Shown piece by piece: positions 1 to 8,228 of a stretch of 64,000 nucleotides of DNA (position 1 is the stretch's first letter; each line of letters begins with the position of its first letter). The notes under the pieces were generated by a model, which saw nothing but the letters and a program-made list of their open reading frames with translations, was not told the origin of the DNA and made no database searches. This DNA comes from Bacillota bacterium. GTDB lineage: Bacteria; Bacillota; Desulfotomaculia; Desulfotomaculales; VENG01. The translations under genes were made by a program, and so were the position numbers. Where the stretch lies: contig VENG01000001.1 of assembly GCA_009711705.1 (NCBI GenBank), positions 62,001 through 126,000 on the forward strand, given 5' to 3'.

Positions 1-2
1 CG

Positions 3-113
3 TCAAAAAGAAACCATAAAAACTTTTCTGCCATATTAGTACTGAATTTACTCTTGGGGTGGACTTTTTTAGGATGGGTTGGTTCTATCGTTTGGGCGTT
101 GACGAAAGAATGA
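3..113 (+). CDS. Superinfection immunity family protein, C-terminal fragment
   Basis: The 5' part lies outside the window; 36 codons remain before a TGA at 111-113. The fragment reads into a hydrophobic stretch around NLLLGWTFLGWVGSIVWAL, which fits the second membrane helix of the small T4 Imm-like superinfection immunity family (two helices, LxLGWT-GW signature). That family sits in the inner membrane and is linked to exclusion of incoming phage DNA, but many members are found on mobile elements with no tested role. Assignment is from the motif only, and the missing N-terminus cannot be judged. Confidence 0.55.
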   Translation, partial: SKRNHKNFSAILVLNLLLGWTFLGWVGSIVWALTKE

Positions 114-165
114 CAATATCCTAATTGAAGAAAATGTAGATTTAATCGAAAAGGGAGGAAAGTTC

Positions 166-807
166 ATGGTTTCAAGAGCAGTAGAGAAAATTAAAGAGGT
201 GAATCCGGACAATTTAGAAATTCACCTGAAATTACTGGGGAAGTATTTACATTACTGGTGGTATGTTTTTAATGGCGTTTTGAAAGAGCACTTTAGGCTA
301 ATTAAAGCCTTGATATACCTATTACTGATCACATTTATTTTGCAATGGGCATATAAGGCATGGTTTGGTGTTGGAATTGAAAATTATGCTGACCAAATAA
401 TCCCCATGTTTGGGGAAAAAACGTTTTTCTTGATATATTGGCTTGCTGGTTCTATGGAGATGTCTATATCATTATTAGAACCTTTAAATCACATACTGAT
501 ATACTTTGTAGCGTTTTACATCGGGATAAAATTTGGAATAAAAATGTACGAAAAACCCTACAAACCAATGTTGAATGAAGATTACCTAAGTTTAACTGAT
601 AAAATTAGTAGTTATGGCATCTACGGCAAACATGCTAATGGAGTTATTACGTTCGATTGGGACGAGGTATTAGATCAAATAGGAAGAAAAATCAACAATA
701 ACCCAGAACACGACGAATTTAGGAAGTTATATAACACTATTGTAAAACATTACTGGTATTTAAAAAGTGTTGGACAGCAAATGTGGAAATTAAATTCTAA
801 TCAATAA
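166..807 (+). CDS. Hypothetical protein with two membrane segments
   Basis: 213 residues, ATG start 8 nt after GGGAGGAAAG. Two hydrophobic segments are visible, about residues 43-62 (LIKALIYLLLITFILQWAY) and 97-127 (SISLLEPLNHILIYFVAFYIG). A soluble C-terminal half rich in charged and aromatic residues follows. No family is recognised. It lies between the immunity-like fragment and a secreted protein, all on the plus strand with short gaps, so it probably belongs to the surface or conjugation part of the mobile element. No function is assigned. Confidence 0.6.
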   Translation: MVSRAVEKIKEVNPDNLEIHLKLLGKYLHYWWYVFNGVLKEHFRLIKALIYLLLITFILQWAYKAWFGVGIENYADQIIPMFGEKTFFLIYWLAGSMEMSISLLEPLNHILIYFVAFYIGIKFGIKMYEKPYKPMLNEDYLSLTDKISSYGIYGKHANGVITFDWDEVLDQIGRKINNNPEHDEFRKLYNTIVKHYWYLKSVGQQMWKLNSNQ

Positions 808-847
808 GCAAAATAACCGGAGAGGGTGTTCATACTGGTATTTACCG

Positions 848-866
848 CCGAAGTTTCTAACTTCGG
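848..866 (+). promoter_or_regulatory. Small perfect hairpin before secreted-protein gene
   Basis: CCGAAGTT-TCT-AACTTCGG is a perfect 8-bp inverted repeat with a 3-nt loop. It lies 15 nt before the Shine-Dalgarno GGAGGGG (881-887) of the secreted-protein gene and 41 nt after the preceding stop. No T-run follows directly, so it may be an mRNA stabilising or processing hairpin rather than a terminator. A related CTTCGAG/CTCGAAG hairpin closes the duplicated cassette further right. Confidence 0.35.
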
Positions 867-894
867 TATTTTAATTCCTAGGAGGGGTGAAATT

Positions 895-3069
895 TTGAAA
901 AAGACAATAATTACACTAATAATGATAGCCATATTTTTAATAATAGCACCACCTACCTGGGCAACTAACAAATGGGAGTACTCAATAACCAATATGGATA
1001 CCCCTACTGTCATAGATCAATCTCAGACAACAGCCGATGTTGACACTCAAAACAACGAAATAAGCCTGCCACGTTTCAACCCTGGTGCCGCAGCGTTTTG
1101 GCCGGACGGATCGCCGGACTATATAGTGATGACCCCCACGGAAATCAAGCACTATTCCTGGACAGGCAGCCAGACGGTTGAAAATACCGTTTTAAGTGTA
1201 CCCGGACAGAATAATCCTTTATCTATAGCGGCACCGGCACCTTATCCGGATGTGGTTGTAGTGGATAAAGACAGAGGTGCCACCCATTATTCCTTCACCG
1301 GCAATGATATGGTTGAAAACCCGGCGTTAAGCGTTGCAGACCTGTCCGGTGTGTTATTTGTAGGGGCAAGGGAGGATGTTTTAGCAGGGTTGGTTGATGA
1401 AGAAGTTAGGGCTTACAAAAGCGGTTCTCGGGATACAAGCTTAGAACCTAGCGTAGACCTGAGTAACCCTATGGGCCTGAGCCTTTACCCAGACCGGAAT
1501 AACATGGCCATCTTGGAGCCAGACAGGGTGAGATTCTTTATGGATACCGGCACGCAAATGGTGGAAAACCCGGCCTTATCCGTCACCGGGTTAACTAACC
1601 CTAAAGCGATTGGAACCGGAAATGACCTGGACACCGCTATTGTGGACGGGAACCAGGTAAAGCATTATTCCTTTGACGGCAGTTCCCTTCGTTATAACAA
1701 TACTCTTTCGGTTAATTCCGGCCTTACTACACCTACTTGTGTTGCGCTGCGCCCGGGTAGTAACGACCGTATTATAGTTGACGGAAACGAAGTAAAATAC
1801 TATCGCTTTAAAAACGGCAGTCTCAATTATGACCCTGACCGTTCAACCACTGTAACCGGACTTGACCAGCTGGGAGGGTATGCACCAAAAGCTACCGTTG
1901 TGTCCCAGGTGAAAAACACAACCGTTGACACTACATTTCTCCGCATACGCGCGTACCACGCCCTGCCCCAGGGAACATCTGTTACCTGGCATTTAACCAC
2001 TGACGGTACTAATTTTACCGAAGCAATGAGATTGAAAAACGATACCGGTACCGCTATATGTGAAGCATTTGACCCCGATACATTATCCTGGACAAACATA
2101 GGCAGCGCTACCAAAGCCGGTCCTGACCAGGATACAAAGGAGCTATGGATAGAGCTGCCAGCCGGCCGGGACATCATATGGAAAGCAGTGCTGGAAACCG
2201 ATGATCCGGAACAAACACCTAAAGTCATAAAAAATGATGTAGCAGTCGTATGGGAGGCCGGCAATCCACCGGAAAAGCCGGACCTAAATCTTCCGGCACA
2301 GTGCTATGTTTCTACAACACCAACAATTAACTGGTCATTTAGCGATCCCGACCCCGGTGATACCCAATCGGGATATCAAGTGATTATAAGGAAACAGTCA
2401 GATGGCACATTAGTATATGATTCAGGCACAGTTTTCAGCTCAGAACCCGAATTTAAAATACCAACCAGTGAACAACCGGATGTTCCGGGGCCTTTGTGGG
2501 CATCAGGTGAGCATGAATTTACCGTTGAAGTCAGAACTTTTGATGCCGTAGGGATTCCGTCAGAATGGTCAGACCCAGCTGAATTTTGTATCGTAGGTTT
2601 AGAGAGGCCACGGATTAAGGAACTTGTAAGCCCAGGCGCAGGACAGACACCACCTGTTCCGGATCAACCAAGTACTTACCTGGTAGTCAAAAAAGGCATG
2701 ACAGAGGATGAACTGCCACTGACAAAGGCCGGTGGTAAGGTTGGAATGCTCGTAGACAGCATTGGACCGCTTAATTCACTTGATGCTGTTTTTCCCTACT
2801 TAAACAAAGAAGCCACTGTGCATAAGATTGAAAATATCGGAGCCCTGGGTAGCTCTACCAACCGCTGGCTTGTTGAGTTTTGGACTGAAGCCAGCATTGA
2901 AGAATGCCCGGATGGTACCATTGTTGAGATGGACATGAGGGGATACAGCACCGAGGGAGATACAAAACTTTCAACGGTGGATGCTCCACCTTATGCGGCC
3001 GGGGTAGTTAAGACAATGGGAAGTGTATATGAGGATTGGGTGGTCGTTCTTAAAGGACGTGACAATTAG
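895..3069 (+). CDS. Secreted repeat protein, propeller-like repeats plus Fn3-like domain
   Basis: Start chosen at TTG 895, seven nt after GGAGGGG and beginning a clean signal peptide (KKTIITLIMIAIFLIIAPP, then TWA). An upstream in-frame ATG at 826 lacks a ribosome site. The mature protein has about five imperfect repeats of 55-60 residues built around VKHYSF-type strands followed by VENPALSV-like motifs (roughly residues 80-330), which suggests beta-propeller blades. A fibronectin/Ig-like region around WSFSDPDPGDTQSGYQV and a C-terminal soluble domain follow. About 724 residues. Probably extracellular and surface-associated. Binding partner unknown. It may act in cell contact for the mobile element; that is inference from position only. 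Confidence 0.65.
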   Translation: MKKTIITLIMIAIFLIIAPPTWATNKWEYSITNMDTPTVIDQSQTTADVDTQNNEISLPRFNPGAAAFWPDGSPDYIVMTPTEIKHYSWTGSQTVENTVLSVPGQNNPLSIAAPAPYPDVVVVDKDRGATHYSFTGNDMVENPALSVADLSGVLFVGAREDVLAGLVDEEVRAYKSGSRDTSLEPSVDLSNPMGLSLYPDRNNMAILEPDRVRFFMDTGTQMVENPALSVTGLTNPKAIGTGNDLDTAIVDGNQVKHYSFDGSSLRYNNTLSVNSGLTTPTCVALRPGSNDRIIVDGNEVKYYRFKNGSLNYDPDRSTTVTGLDQLGGYAPKATVVSQVKNTTVDTTFLRIRAYHALPQGTSVTWHLTTDGTNFTEAMRLKNDTGTAICEAFDPDTLSWTNIGSATKAGPDQDTKELWIELPAGRDIIWKAVLETDDPEQTPKVIKNDVAVVWEAGNPPEKPDLNLPAQCYVSTTPTINWSFSDPDPGDTQSGYQVIIRKQSDGTLVYDSGTVFSSEPEFKIPTSEQPDVPGPLWASGEHEFTVEVRTFDAVGIPSEWSDPAEFCIVGLERPRIKELVSPGAGQTPPVPDQPSTYLVVKKGMTEDELPLTKAGGKVGMLVDSIGPLNSLDAVFPYLNKEATVHKIENIGALGSSTNRWLVEFWTEASIEECPDGTIVEMDMRGYSTEGDTKLSTVDAPPYAAGVVKTMGSVYEDWVVVLKGRDN

Positions 3070-3087
3070 GGAGGGATATCAAACTCC

Positions 3088-4053
3088 ATGGAAGGTTTGA
3101 TTGACAAAATATTAGATATCTGTCAACCCGAAAAGCAACATGAAGCAAAGAAGGAATTAAAAGAGCTTCTCAATCGTTACGAAATAAAAAAGCGTTTATC
3201 CGAGACCAACCCCGATATAACCGACAAAATGAACATGTTTATTTTAAGCAAAAAAATGGAAGGGTTAAGCCCCAAAACCCTTAAAAACTACGAAAGGACT
3301 ATAACAGATTTTGGACGTCATATAAGCAAAACAATTAATCATGTTACCACGGACGATATAAGGAAGTGGTTAGCAAATTATTCCCATTTGGAAATGAGCA
3401 CTATTCGGTATCACATTAGTGTACTAAGAAGCTTTTATAACTTTCTTGTAATTGAGGAATTAGTTGACGTAGATCCAACCAGGAAAATTAAAATACCAAA
3501 AATTAAACAACAGATTCCAAAACCATTATCCATCGAGGAACTTGAGATAGTCCGGGAAGGGTGTAAAACACTTCGCGATAAGGCCATATTAGAAATTCTT
3601 TATGCCACTGGCTGCAGGCTCGATGAAATATATAGGTTGGATCGCCTAGATGTAAATTGGCAGACAAGGAGTCTAATCGTTACTGGAAAGGGGAACAAAG
3701 AAAGAATTGTTTTTTTTAATCCCCGGGCGGGGCATGTTCTGAAAAAATACCTTGATAGCCGGAGCGACGATATCAAACCACTGTTTGTAACCGAAAAGGG
3801 GATTCCAAGACGGTTATCACAACGTTCAATTCACGATGTAGTTAAAAAAATAGCTGACCGCGCTGAATTCAAGAAAAACATTCACCCGCATATTTTCAGG
3901 CACACCATGGCCACCACTATGCTGGATCACGGTGCCAGCCTGGAAGACGTTCAAGCAATACTAGGACATTCAAGTCCTAACACAACCCAAGTTTACGCCA
4001 AAGTGTCATTAGAACGAAAAAAGAAGGCTTATGATCAGCATTTTGTTAATTAG
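3088..4053 (+). CDS. Tyrosine recombinase (XerC/XerD/integrase family)
   Basis: 321 residues with an N-terminal SAM-like core-binding domain (about residues 45-130) and a catalytic domain (about 145-315). The catalytic set is complete: Arg in ATGCRLDEI, Lys in GKGNKERIV, HxxR in HPHIFRHTM, His in LGHSSPNTTQ and the nucleophile Tyr in TQVYAKV. It cuts and rejoins DNA through a 3'-phosphotyrosine. It could be the element's own integrase, a multimer resolvase or a gene-specific recombinase. A second, different recombinase lies at 33007-34095, so which one integrates the element is open. The gene starts 18 nt after the preceding stop. Confidence 0.9.
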   Translation: MEGLIDKILDICQPEKQHEAKKELKELLNRYEIKKRLSETNPDITDKMNMFILSKKMEGLSPKTLKNYERTITDFGRHISKTINHVTTDDIRKWLANYSHLEMSTIRYHISVLRSFYNFLVIEELVDVDPTRKIKIPKIKQQIPKPLSIEELEIVREGCKTLRDKAILEILYATGCRLDEIYRLDRLDVNWQTRSLIVTGKGNKERIVFFNPRAGHVLKKYLDSRSDDIKPLFVTEKGIPRRLSQRSIHDVVKKIADRAEFKKNIHPHIFRHTMATTMLDHGASLEDVQAILGHSSPNTTQVYAKVSLERKKKAYDQHFVN

Positions 4054-4098
4054 GCAGCTAGTTTTATTACCCCAAAACAGAGGAGGTAATCACTGAAA

Positions 4099-4239
4099 AT
4101 GGAGATTAATAGAGTTATGTTTATGATATTTACAGGTATTTTTATAGCTTTCCTGATAGTTTACAATGGAGGACATGAATGGATCAGTATGTACATGCCC
4201 GAACCCAATACATTGCCAGAAGACTATCCGGACTTCTAG
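4099..4239 (+). CDS. 46-residue single-span membrane protein
   Basis: ATG at 4099 follows AGGAGGT (4081-4087) by 11 nt. The product has one hydrophobic segment (RVMFMIFTGIFIAFLIVY) and a short acidic, proline-rich tail (PEPNTLPEDYPDF). It is the first of three consecutive tiny membrane-protein ORFs. The strong ribosome site and clean helix make it more likely real than chance. No family is recognised. Confidence 0.5.
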   Translation: MEINRVMFMIFTGIFIAFLIVYNGGHEWISMYMPEPNTLPEDYPDF

Positions 4240-4313
4240 GAATTGCGGCCCAGGCAAAAAAGTGTTGGTGTAGTTGCAAGCTTTGATGAAACGCAAAAAA
4301 AGGGGGGGTATCT

Positions 4314-4406
4314 ATGGCGGATGGGCGACAGACCCTAGCTTTCCTTGTAACTTTAGCTGCATTTTCTCTTGTTTTTTCTCTAGTTTATAGATTTATTATT
4401 ATGTAA
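4314..4406 (+). CDS. 30-residue single-span membrane micropeptide
   Basis: ATG at 4314 lies 5 nt after AGGGGGGG. The 30 codons encode almost only one transmembrane helix (TLAFLVTLAAFSLVFSLVY) with a basic start and an Arg before the last segment. It ends at TAA 4404-4406, 17 nt before the next small ORF. Function unknown. The support is the ribosome site and the composition, not homology. Confidence 0.45.
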   Translation: MADGRQTLAFLVTLAAFSLVFSLVYRFIIM

Positions 4407-4423
4407 GGTGTAGAGCGTGGATT

Positions 4424-4678
4424 TTGAGAAGGAACGGGACCAATAAATTGCCTATGCGCATATTGTTCATTATGAACTCATTTTGGAGGGTGTTTATAAT
4501 CAACTTTAAGAAAATTAATAGGGAAACGATTCAGGATATTGGTCTATTATTGTTGTTTTCTATGGTTGTTACCGGTTTATATCTAACAATATTTGAGGTA
4601 ATTGATATAATTGTTTGGCTTGAAGAAAAATGTTGCACACAAATACAAGAACTTATATCACAACTGGAGAGAAAATAG
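4424..4678 (+). CDS. 84-residue membrane protein with amphipathic C-terminus
   Basis: The reading frame is open from TTG 4424. Internal ATGs at 4454 and 4472 are equally possible starts, since none has a strong ribosome site. It has a hydrophobic helix around DIGLLLLFSMVVTGLYLTIF and a hydrophilic C-terminal helix containing two adjacent cysteines (EKCCTQIQELISQ). It follows two other tiny membrane-protein genes and precedes the excisionase-like gene. No family recognised. Confidence 0.45.
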   Translation: MRRNGTNKLPMRILFIMNSFWRVFIINFKKINRETIQDIGLLLLFSMVVTGLYLTIFEVIDIIVWLEEKCCTQIQELISQLERK

Positions 4679-4747
4679 AGTTTTTCAAACTCGTTTATTC
4701 TGACATCAAATAGTACAAAAAATAAGTTGTTAAATAATAGAAGTTGC

Positions 4748-4774
4748 GGCATACATGCATAGGTTGCAACAAAT
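4748..4774 (+). repeat. Copy of the cassette-boundary motif (CATACATGCATA-GTTGCAA)
   Basis: CGGCATACATGCATAGGTTGCAACAAA matches closely the sequences at all three boundaries of the duplicated cassette: 7011-7034, 8276-8299 and 9541-9564. The shared core is CATACATGCATA or CTTACATGCAT, followed by GTTGCAA or CTGCAA. It contains the palindromes ATGCAT and TTGCAA. It could be a recombination or insertion target, or the conserved coding end of a tiny gene, since one frame reads TC-x-GCNK in several copies. Confidence 0.45.
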
Positions 4775-4802
4775 GAAACATGATGAAAAGAGGTGAAACC
4801 GA

Positions 4803-5096
4803 TTGAATAATAGATTAAAAAGTTTTCTTGAAGAACTGGAGTATATTAAGGATTATATTCCCCCAGAGGCCTTCAATGATCTGGTGATAAAGGCAACTGC
4901 TATGGCGGAAAGGGATGATAGGCTTTTAACAGCGCCGGAGGTGGCAAAGAGACTGGGTGTGAGCAGGACAACGATCTGGCGGTGGTCAAAAAATAAAATT
5001 ATAAGGGTTTGCCAGCTCCCCGGCGGGCAGGTCCGGATCAGGGAATCTGATTTGGAAGAATTTATTGACAAGCACAAATTAATTAAGAAGAATTAA
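4803..5096 (+). CDS. Excisionase-family helix-turn-helix DNA-binding protein
   Basis: 97 residues, TTG start after AGAGGTGAAACCGA. Residues about 42-92 form a MerR/excisionase-type winged helix: LLTAPEVAKRLGVSRTTIWR, then a basic linker, GGQVRIRESDLEEFI and a charged tail. Such proteins direct tyrosine recombinases towards excision or act as small repressors. The N-terminal 40 residues are an extra helical region. It lies about 0.75 kb after the recombinase, separated by the tiny membrane genes, so a role with that recombinase is plausible but not shown. A terminator follows 13 nt after the stop. Confidence 0.75.
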   Translation: MNNRLKSFLEELEYIKDYIPPEAFNDLVIKATAMAERDDRLLTAPEVAKRLGVSRTTIWRWSKNKIIRVCQLPGGQVRIRESDLEEFIDKHKLIKKN

Positions 5097-5109
5097 AGTG
5101 TTTGCCAGT

Positions 5110-5142
5110 AACTCCGTAGATATGCGGAGTTCTCTCCTTTTT
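5110..5142 (+). terminator. Intrinsic terminator after the excisionase-like gene
   Basis: AACTCCG (5110-5116) pairs with CGGAGTT (5125-5131) across an 8-nt loop and is followed by CTCTCCTTTTT. It sits 13 nt after the stop of the excisionase-like gene and closes that transcript. Confidence 0.75.
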
Positions 5143-5425
5143 AAGGAAGAGATGAAACCGAGCCCGATGATGCTGTAAGCTACATTCATTATCCGGATGA
5201 CTCCGGATTCGCCGTCCAGATTATCCGTAATACGGAATAACAGATTACAATACCTGGAAGAAAAGACTCACTACCCAATATAGGTAAAATGCGTAGTAGC
5301 ATTTTAAAATTTTATACTTAAAAATCCTTTCTTTGTTCTCTTTCAGAAGGTATGTTTTTGGGAATGCATTTTAGTATTAATGAGGTCGTTAAATGATAAT
5401 CTTTTTGTTTCACCTTAATTTCTTC
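5143..5425. other. Non-coding stretch with two short dyads
   Basis: No credible ORF. ATCCGGA (5191-5197) and TCCGGAT (5202-5208) form a perfect dyad. A second near-dyad, TTATCCGT-AAT-ACGGAATAA, lies at 5222-5241. The rest is AT-rich and separates the plus-strand excisionase gene from a minus-strand membrane gene. The dyads could be operators or a convergent terminator; nothing decides this. Confidence 0.35.
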
Positions 5426-5884
5426 TTATGGGATAAACTCATTTGTTGTTTCTATATTTTTATCTAAATACAATAACGTATAAGCCATTGTTAATGCCCA
5501 GATTAAAGCACCTGTAAAATTGGAGGCTACAGTTCCAAGGGAGGTTCTGGTTAAATGAGGGAAAGAAAGTAATGTAGGTATAGCGTAAATAAAAAACCCT
5601 ACAATAATCGCATATAATATAGCCTTTAACCAAACGGAACTATAATTTATGAATGGTATTAAATAAGAAAAAATTACGGTTAAAAAACTTATAAACATAA
5701 GATGGAGAAATAAAGCAAAACCAAGCTCTGCCCCGTTTTTAGCTAAATTACCATATATAATTAAGCTTACCCAATCAGCAAATCGTAATTCGGTAAAGCC
5801 AATGCTTTTCGAATAATAGCTCCATGAATTCATTAAAAACCAACCTGGTATTGCTGCTACAATTCCTTTTGTGAATCTACACAA
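5426..5884 (-). CDS. Four-helix integral membrane protein, unnamed Firmicutes family
   Basis: 152 residues, TTG start preceded by AAGGAG. Four hydrophobic segments are visible at about residues 7-25, 53-78, 83-108 and 120-142. A charged stretch with FTELRFADWVSLIIYGNLA lies between the first and second. The same layout (GN-LxK, then a helical pair, then a FxGALIWALTMAYTLLYLDK-like final helix) recurs in the decayed gene at 6165-6620, so the two are old paralogues. Small four-helix proteins of this kind are common in spore-forming Firmicutes. Function unknown. Confidence 0.6.
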   Translation of the reverse strand: MCRFTKGIVAAIPGWFLMNSWSYYSKSIGFTELRFADWVSLIIYGNLAKNGAELGFALFLHLMFISFLTVIFSYLIPFINYSSVWLKAILYAIIVGFFIYAIPTLLSFPHLTRTSLGTVASNFTGALIWALTMAYTLLYLDKNIETTNEFIP

Positions 5885-6164
5885 TTTATTTCCGCTCCTT
5901 GCCTGAACGTATTTTTTTAGGGATTAAATTAATTTTGGCTGGATTTTTATAAATTGTTGTATTAACAAACCAGGAAAAGAATAAGCAAAGTCGATATATC
6001 GGTGGGAATTCTAAATTTTGACTATGCTCACTTGAAAAGATTTATTAAAAATTACATATGTGGGTAGTGATTTTGTTGCCATGATTTATTATGGTTTTAA
6101 CATTATAACTTGACATTTTTTCATTGTAGGGAGTACCAGTTATTTATGGGTTGGCCGTAAATTA

Positions 6165-6620
6165 TTATAGCAACTTTGTCCGCTTATCCAGTAACATTAA
6201 TCCATAAGCAGTTAAAATACCATAAATTAATGCACCGACAAAAGTGCTAATAGCATCACCTGGGGGGATATTTTTAAATAATGGCAATCTAAATATTGTC
6301 CCGAATCCTGATAGTAAAAACCATAATACCGCTCCAAAACCTAATCCTTTAATCAGATTATATCTACTAGAAGTTATCAAGATGATATAGGCAAAAATAA
6401 CTCCAAATATTGTTCCGACAATAGTATGAGAGATTATACCAACTAAAAAGGCTGTAAATCCTGAATAAGGTTTAAATGTTATCATTACCAAGGCAAAGTC
6501 GGCAAAAGCTCTATCAGAAACTCCTAAGAACTTAACTAAATTACCGTATAGATTTTGAATTCAACCCTGCAACCGCTCCTGCAAAACCACCAGCTATAAG
6601 CCTGTCTTTCAGGGAAACTC
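6165..6620 (-). pseudogene. Frameshifted paralogue of the four-helix membrane protein
   Basis: The open C-terminal part (6165-6491) encodes three helices ending LIYGILTAYGLMLLDKRTK, parallel to the end of the neighbour at 5426-5884. Reading further upstream on the minus strand gives, in the same frame, NLYGNLVKFLGVSDRAFADF. In another frame, right after AAGGAGGT (6621-6628), it gives LKDRLIAGGFAGAVAG before a stop near 6547. Together these rebuild one protein with a frameshift around 6545-6570. A real frameshift, a sequencing error or a recoded gene are all possible. The 108-residue remnant alone lacks its first helix. Confidence 0.6.
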
Positions 6621-6628
6621 ACCTCCTT

Positions 6629-7013
6629 TAGAAATTAAAAAGCCGAGAACTTTTTTCTTTAGGATAGCAAAGATTGAATAATGACGCTTTTGTTACCTTC
6701 CTTATTATTACCATTGGGCTAAGGCGTATTCAGGAGCAGGGGTAACAACAAGTCTAAGCTTGAGATTTTATTGTATCCCAAAAACTTATGGATATTCCAC
6801 ACTAAAATTTCGGTAGGTTCCCTTCTTTCAATTAATGCGCAATTTGTCTGGATTGCCGAAGCACTTGTTTTATTTGCGGGGTCCGGTCCCAGGCTGGGCA
6901 TAAGAAACTATTTATATGGGTACAAAATTATCATTTTTTGCTTCGGGTGCATTCGCTCGAAGTTTTTTATTTATGGGGGTGATGGGTAATGCAAGAGGGT
7001 GGTTAATGTGGCA
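6629..7013. other. Non-coding spacer with diverged cassette-end sequence
   Basis: No convincing gene. Positions about 6940-7013 resemble the end of the duplicated cassette (8200-8278): a CTTCGGG/CTCGAAG hairpin, then TTTATGGGGGTGATGG, then an A/G-rich stretch with several substitutions. This is therefore an older, diverged copy of the boundary sequence rather than part of the perfect repeat. Confidence 0.5.
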
Positions 7014-7143
7014 TACATGCATATGCTGCAATAACCGTACAGGAGACTCTCAAGTAGTACTCAATCTAGGTAAAATGTGCAGGAAGCTGATTTTTTTTGC
7101 TTCGGGTACTGTTAATTAATCGCGATTCCTTAAGTGAGTTACG

Positions 7144-7171
7144 TTGACAAGGGGTTTACACTTGGTAAAAA
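7144..7171 (+). promoter_or_regulatory. Sigma-A-type promoter of cassette gene, copy 1
   Basis: TTGACA (7144-7149), a 16-nt spacer and TAAAAA (7166-7171) resemble a vegetative promoter, about 125 nt before the coding start. The same sequence is at 8409-8436 in copy 2. Confidence 0.5.
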
Positions 7172-7196
7172 TAAACAGACTCTCTCCGCATTTAAT

Positions 7197-7211
7197 TCAA
7201 CTTTCAGTTGA
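7197..7211 (+). promoter_or_regulatory. Operator-like dyad TCAACT-TTC-AGTTGA, copy 1
   Basis: A perfect 6-bp dyad with a 3-nt spacer lies just after the predicted promoter and 84 nt before the gene. The gene encodes an XRE helix-turn-helix, so autoregulation through this dyad is a reasonable inference. The same dyad is at 8462-8476. Confidence 0.4.
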
Positions 7212-7294
7212 TTAACATAAAAAATCAATTTATAAGTTATTGCTAGCCATCTATATATAATATTAAAATCTTTTTTAGAGGGGAGAGTGATATT

Positions 7295-8113
7295 TTGCAA
7301 AATAAATTTGCAAAAAACATTAAACGTTACCGGAAAGAAAAAGGACTGACTCAAGAAGGGCTTGCACAGCAACTTGGGGTTACATATCAGGCGGTTTCCA
7401 AATGGGAAAATGCACAGGCAATGCCCGATATTGCATTTTTGCCGAAATTATCCTATGTCTTAGAAGTAAGCATTGATAAATTACTAGGATATGTATCATA
7501 TGATAAACAAGTTACTATTTATGAAGAAGAATATTCAATCCCAGAGTATTATTGGGGTACTAAACCCAATCCGATGTGTTACCGAGTTCTTGAAATTATG
7601 CCACCTACCAAACATATAAAACTGTTAGATATTGGTTGTGGTGAAGGCAAAGACTCAGTTTTTTTTGCAAGAAATGGTTATGATGTTACGGCATTTGATA
7701 TATCAGATGCTGGTATCGAAAAAACAAAAAAACTTGCTAATATGACCGGGGTCGGTGTAAAGGTGTTTAAAGCAGATATTCTGGATTATCGGCTAAGTGC
7801 AAATTTTGATATCCTTTATTCAAGTGGGGTTTTGCATTATATTAAGCCTGAATACCGACAAGATATATTTGATAATTATAAGAAGCATACCAACAAAAAT
7901 GGAATGCATTTCTTTAATGTATTTGTAAAAAAACCATTCATAGCCCCACCTCCTGAGAAAGAAACTCATGCTTATATTTGGAGGTCTGGGGAATTATTAT
8001 CTCATTACCACGACTGGTTAATAAAGAGTAGTCCTGAGGTAATATTTGATTGCAATTCATCAGGAATACCACATCAACATGCAATGGGTGAAATAATTGC
8101 CAAAAAAATCTAG
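7295..8113 (+). CDS. XRE regulator fused to SAM-dependent methyltransferase, copy 1
   Basis: 272 residues, TTG start after GAGGGGAGAGTGATAT. Residues 1-65 are an XRE/Cro helix-turn-helix (GLTQEGLAQQLGVTYQAVSKW). Residues about 80-272 are a class I methyltransferase of the TehB/Methyltransf_11 type, with motif I LLDIGCGEGKDSVFFARNG, an acidic residue at the end of strand 2 (VTAFDIS), and LYSSGVLHY as the post-motif. The fusion suggests a transcription factor whose partner domain modifies a small molecule, perhaps a toxic compound; the substrate cannot be read. The gene sits in a perfectly duplicated cassette with its own promoter and terminator, so dosage is doubled. Confidence 0.8.
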   Translation: MQNKFAKNIKRYRKEKGLTQEGLAQQLGVTYQAVSKWENAQAMPDIAFLPKLSYVLEVSIDKLLGYVSYDKQVTIYEEEYSIPEYYWGTKPNPMCYRVLEIMPPTKHIKLLDIGCGEGKDSVFFARNGYDVTAFDISDAGIEKTKKLANMTGVGVKVFKADILDYRLSANFDILYSSGVLHYIKPEYRQDIFDNYKKHTNKNGMHFFNVFVKKPFIAPPPEKETHAYIWRSGELLSHYHDWLIKSSPEVIFDCNSSGIPHQHAMGEIIAKKI

Positions 8114-8202
8114 AACCATGTGTAACTACCGGGTGGCGGGATAACCTATTGCACATTCTGTCCGGATTGCTGCGTGGCTTAGTTAAAATACCAGTTTTTT
8201 TA

Positions 8203-8228
8203 AACTTCGAGTATATGCTCGAAGTTTT
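8203..8228 (+). terminator. Intrinsic terminator of cassette gene, copy 1
   Basis: AACTTCGAG (8203-8211) pairs perfectly with CTCGAAGTT (8218-8226) across TATATG and ends in TTTTC, 90 nt after the stop. The same hairpin is at 9468-9493, and a diverged one lies near 6941-6962. Confidence 0.6.

Noticed and set aside
6771..7119. Two overlapping plus-strand frames before the duplication
   Set aside because: Poor ribosome sites, low-complexity composition, and partly built from cassette-boundary repeat sequence.
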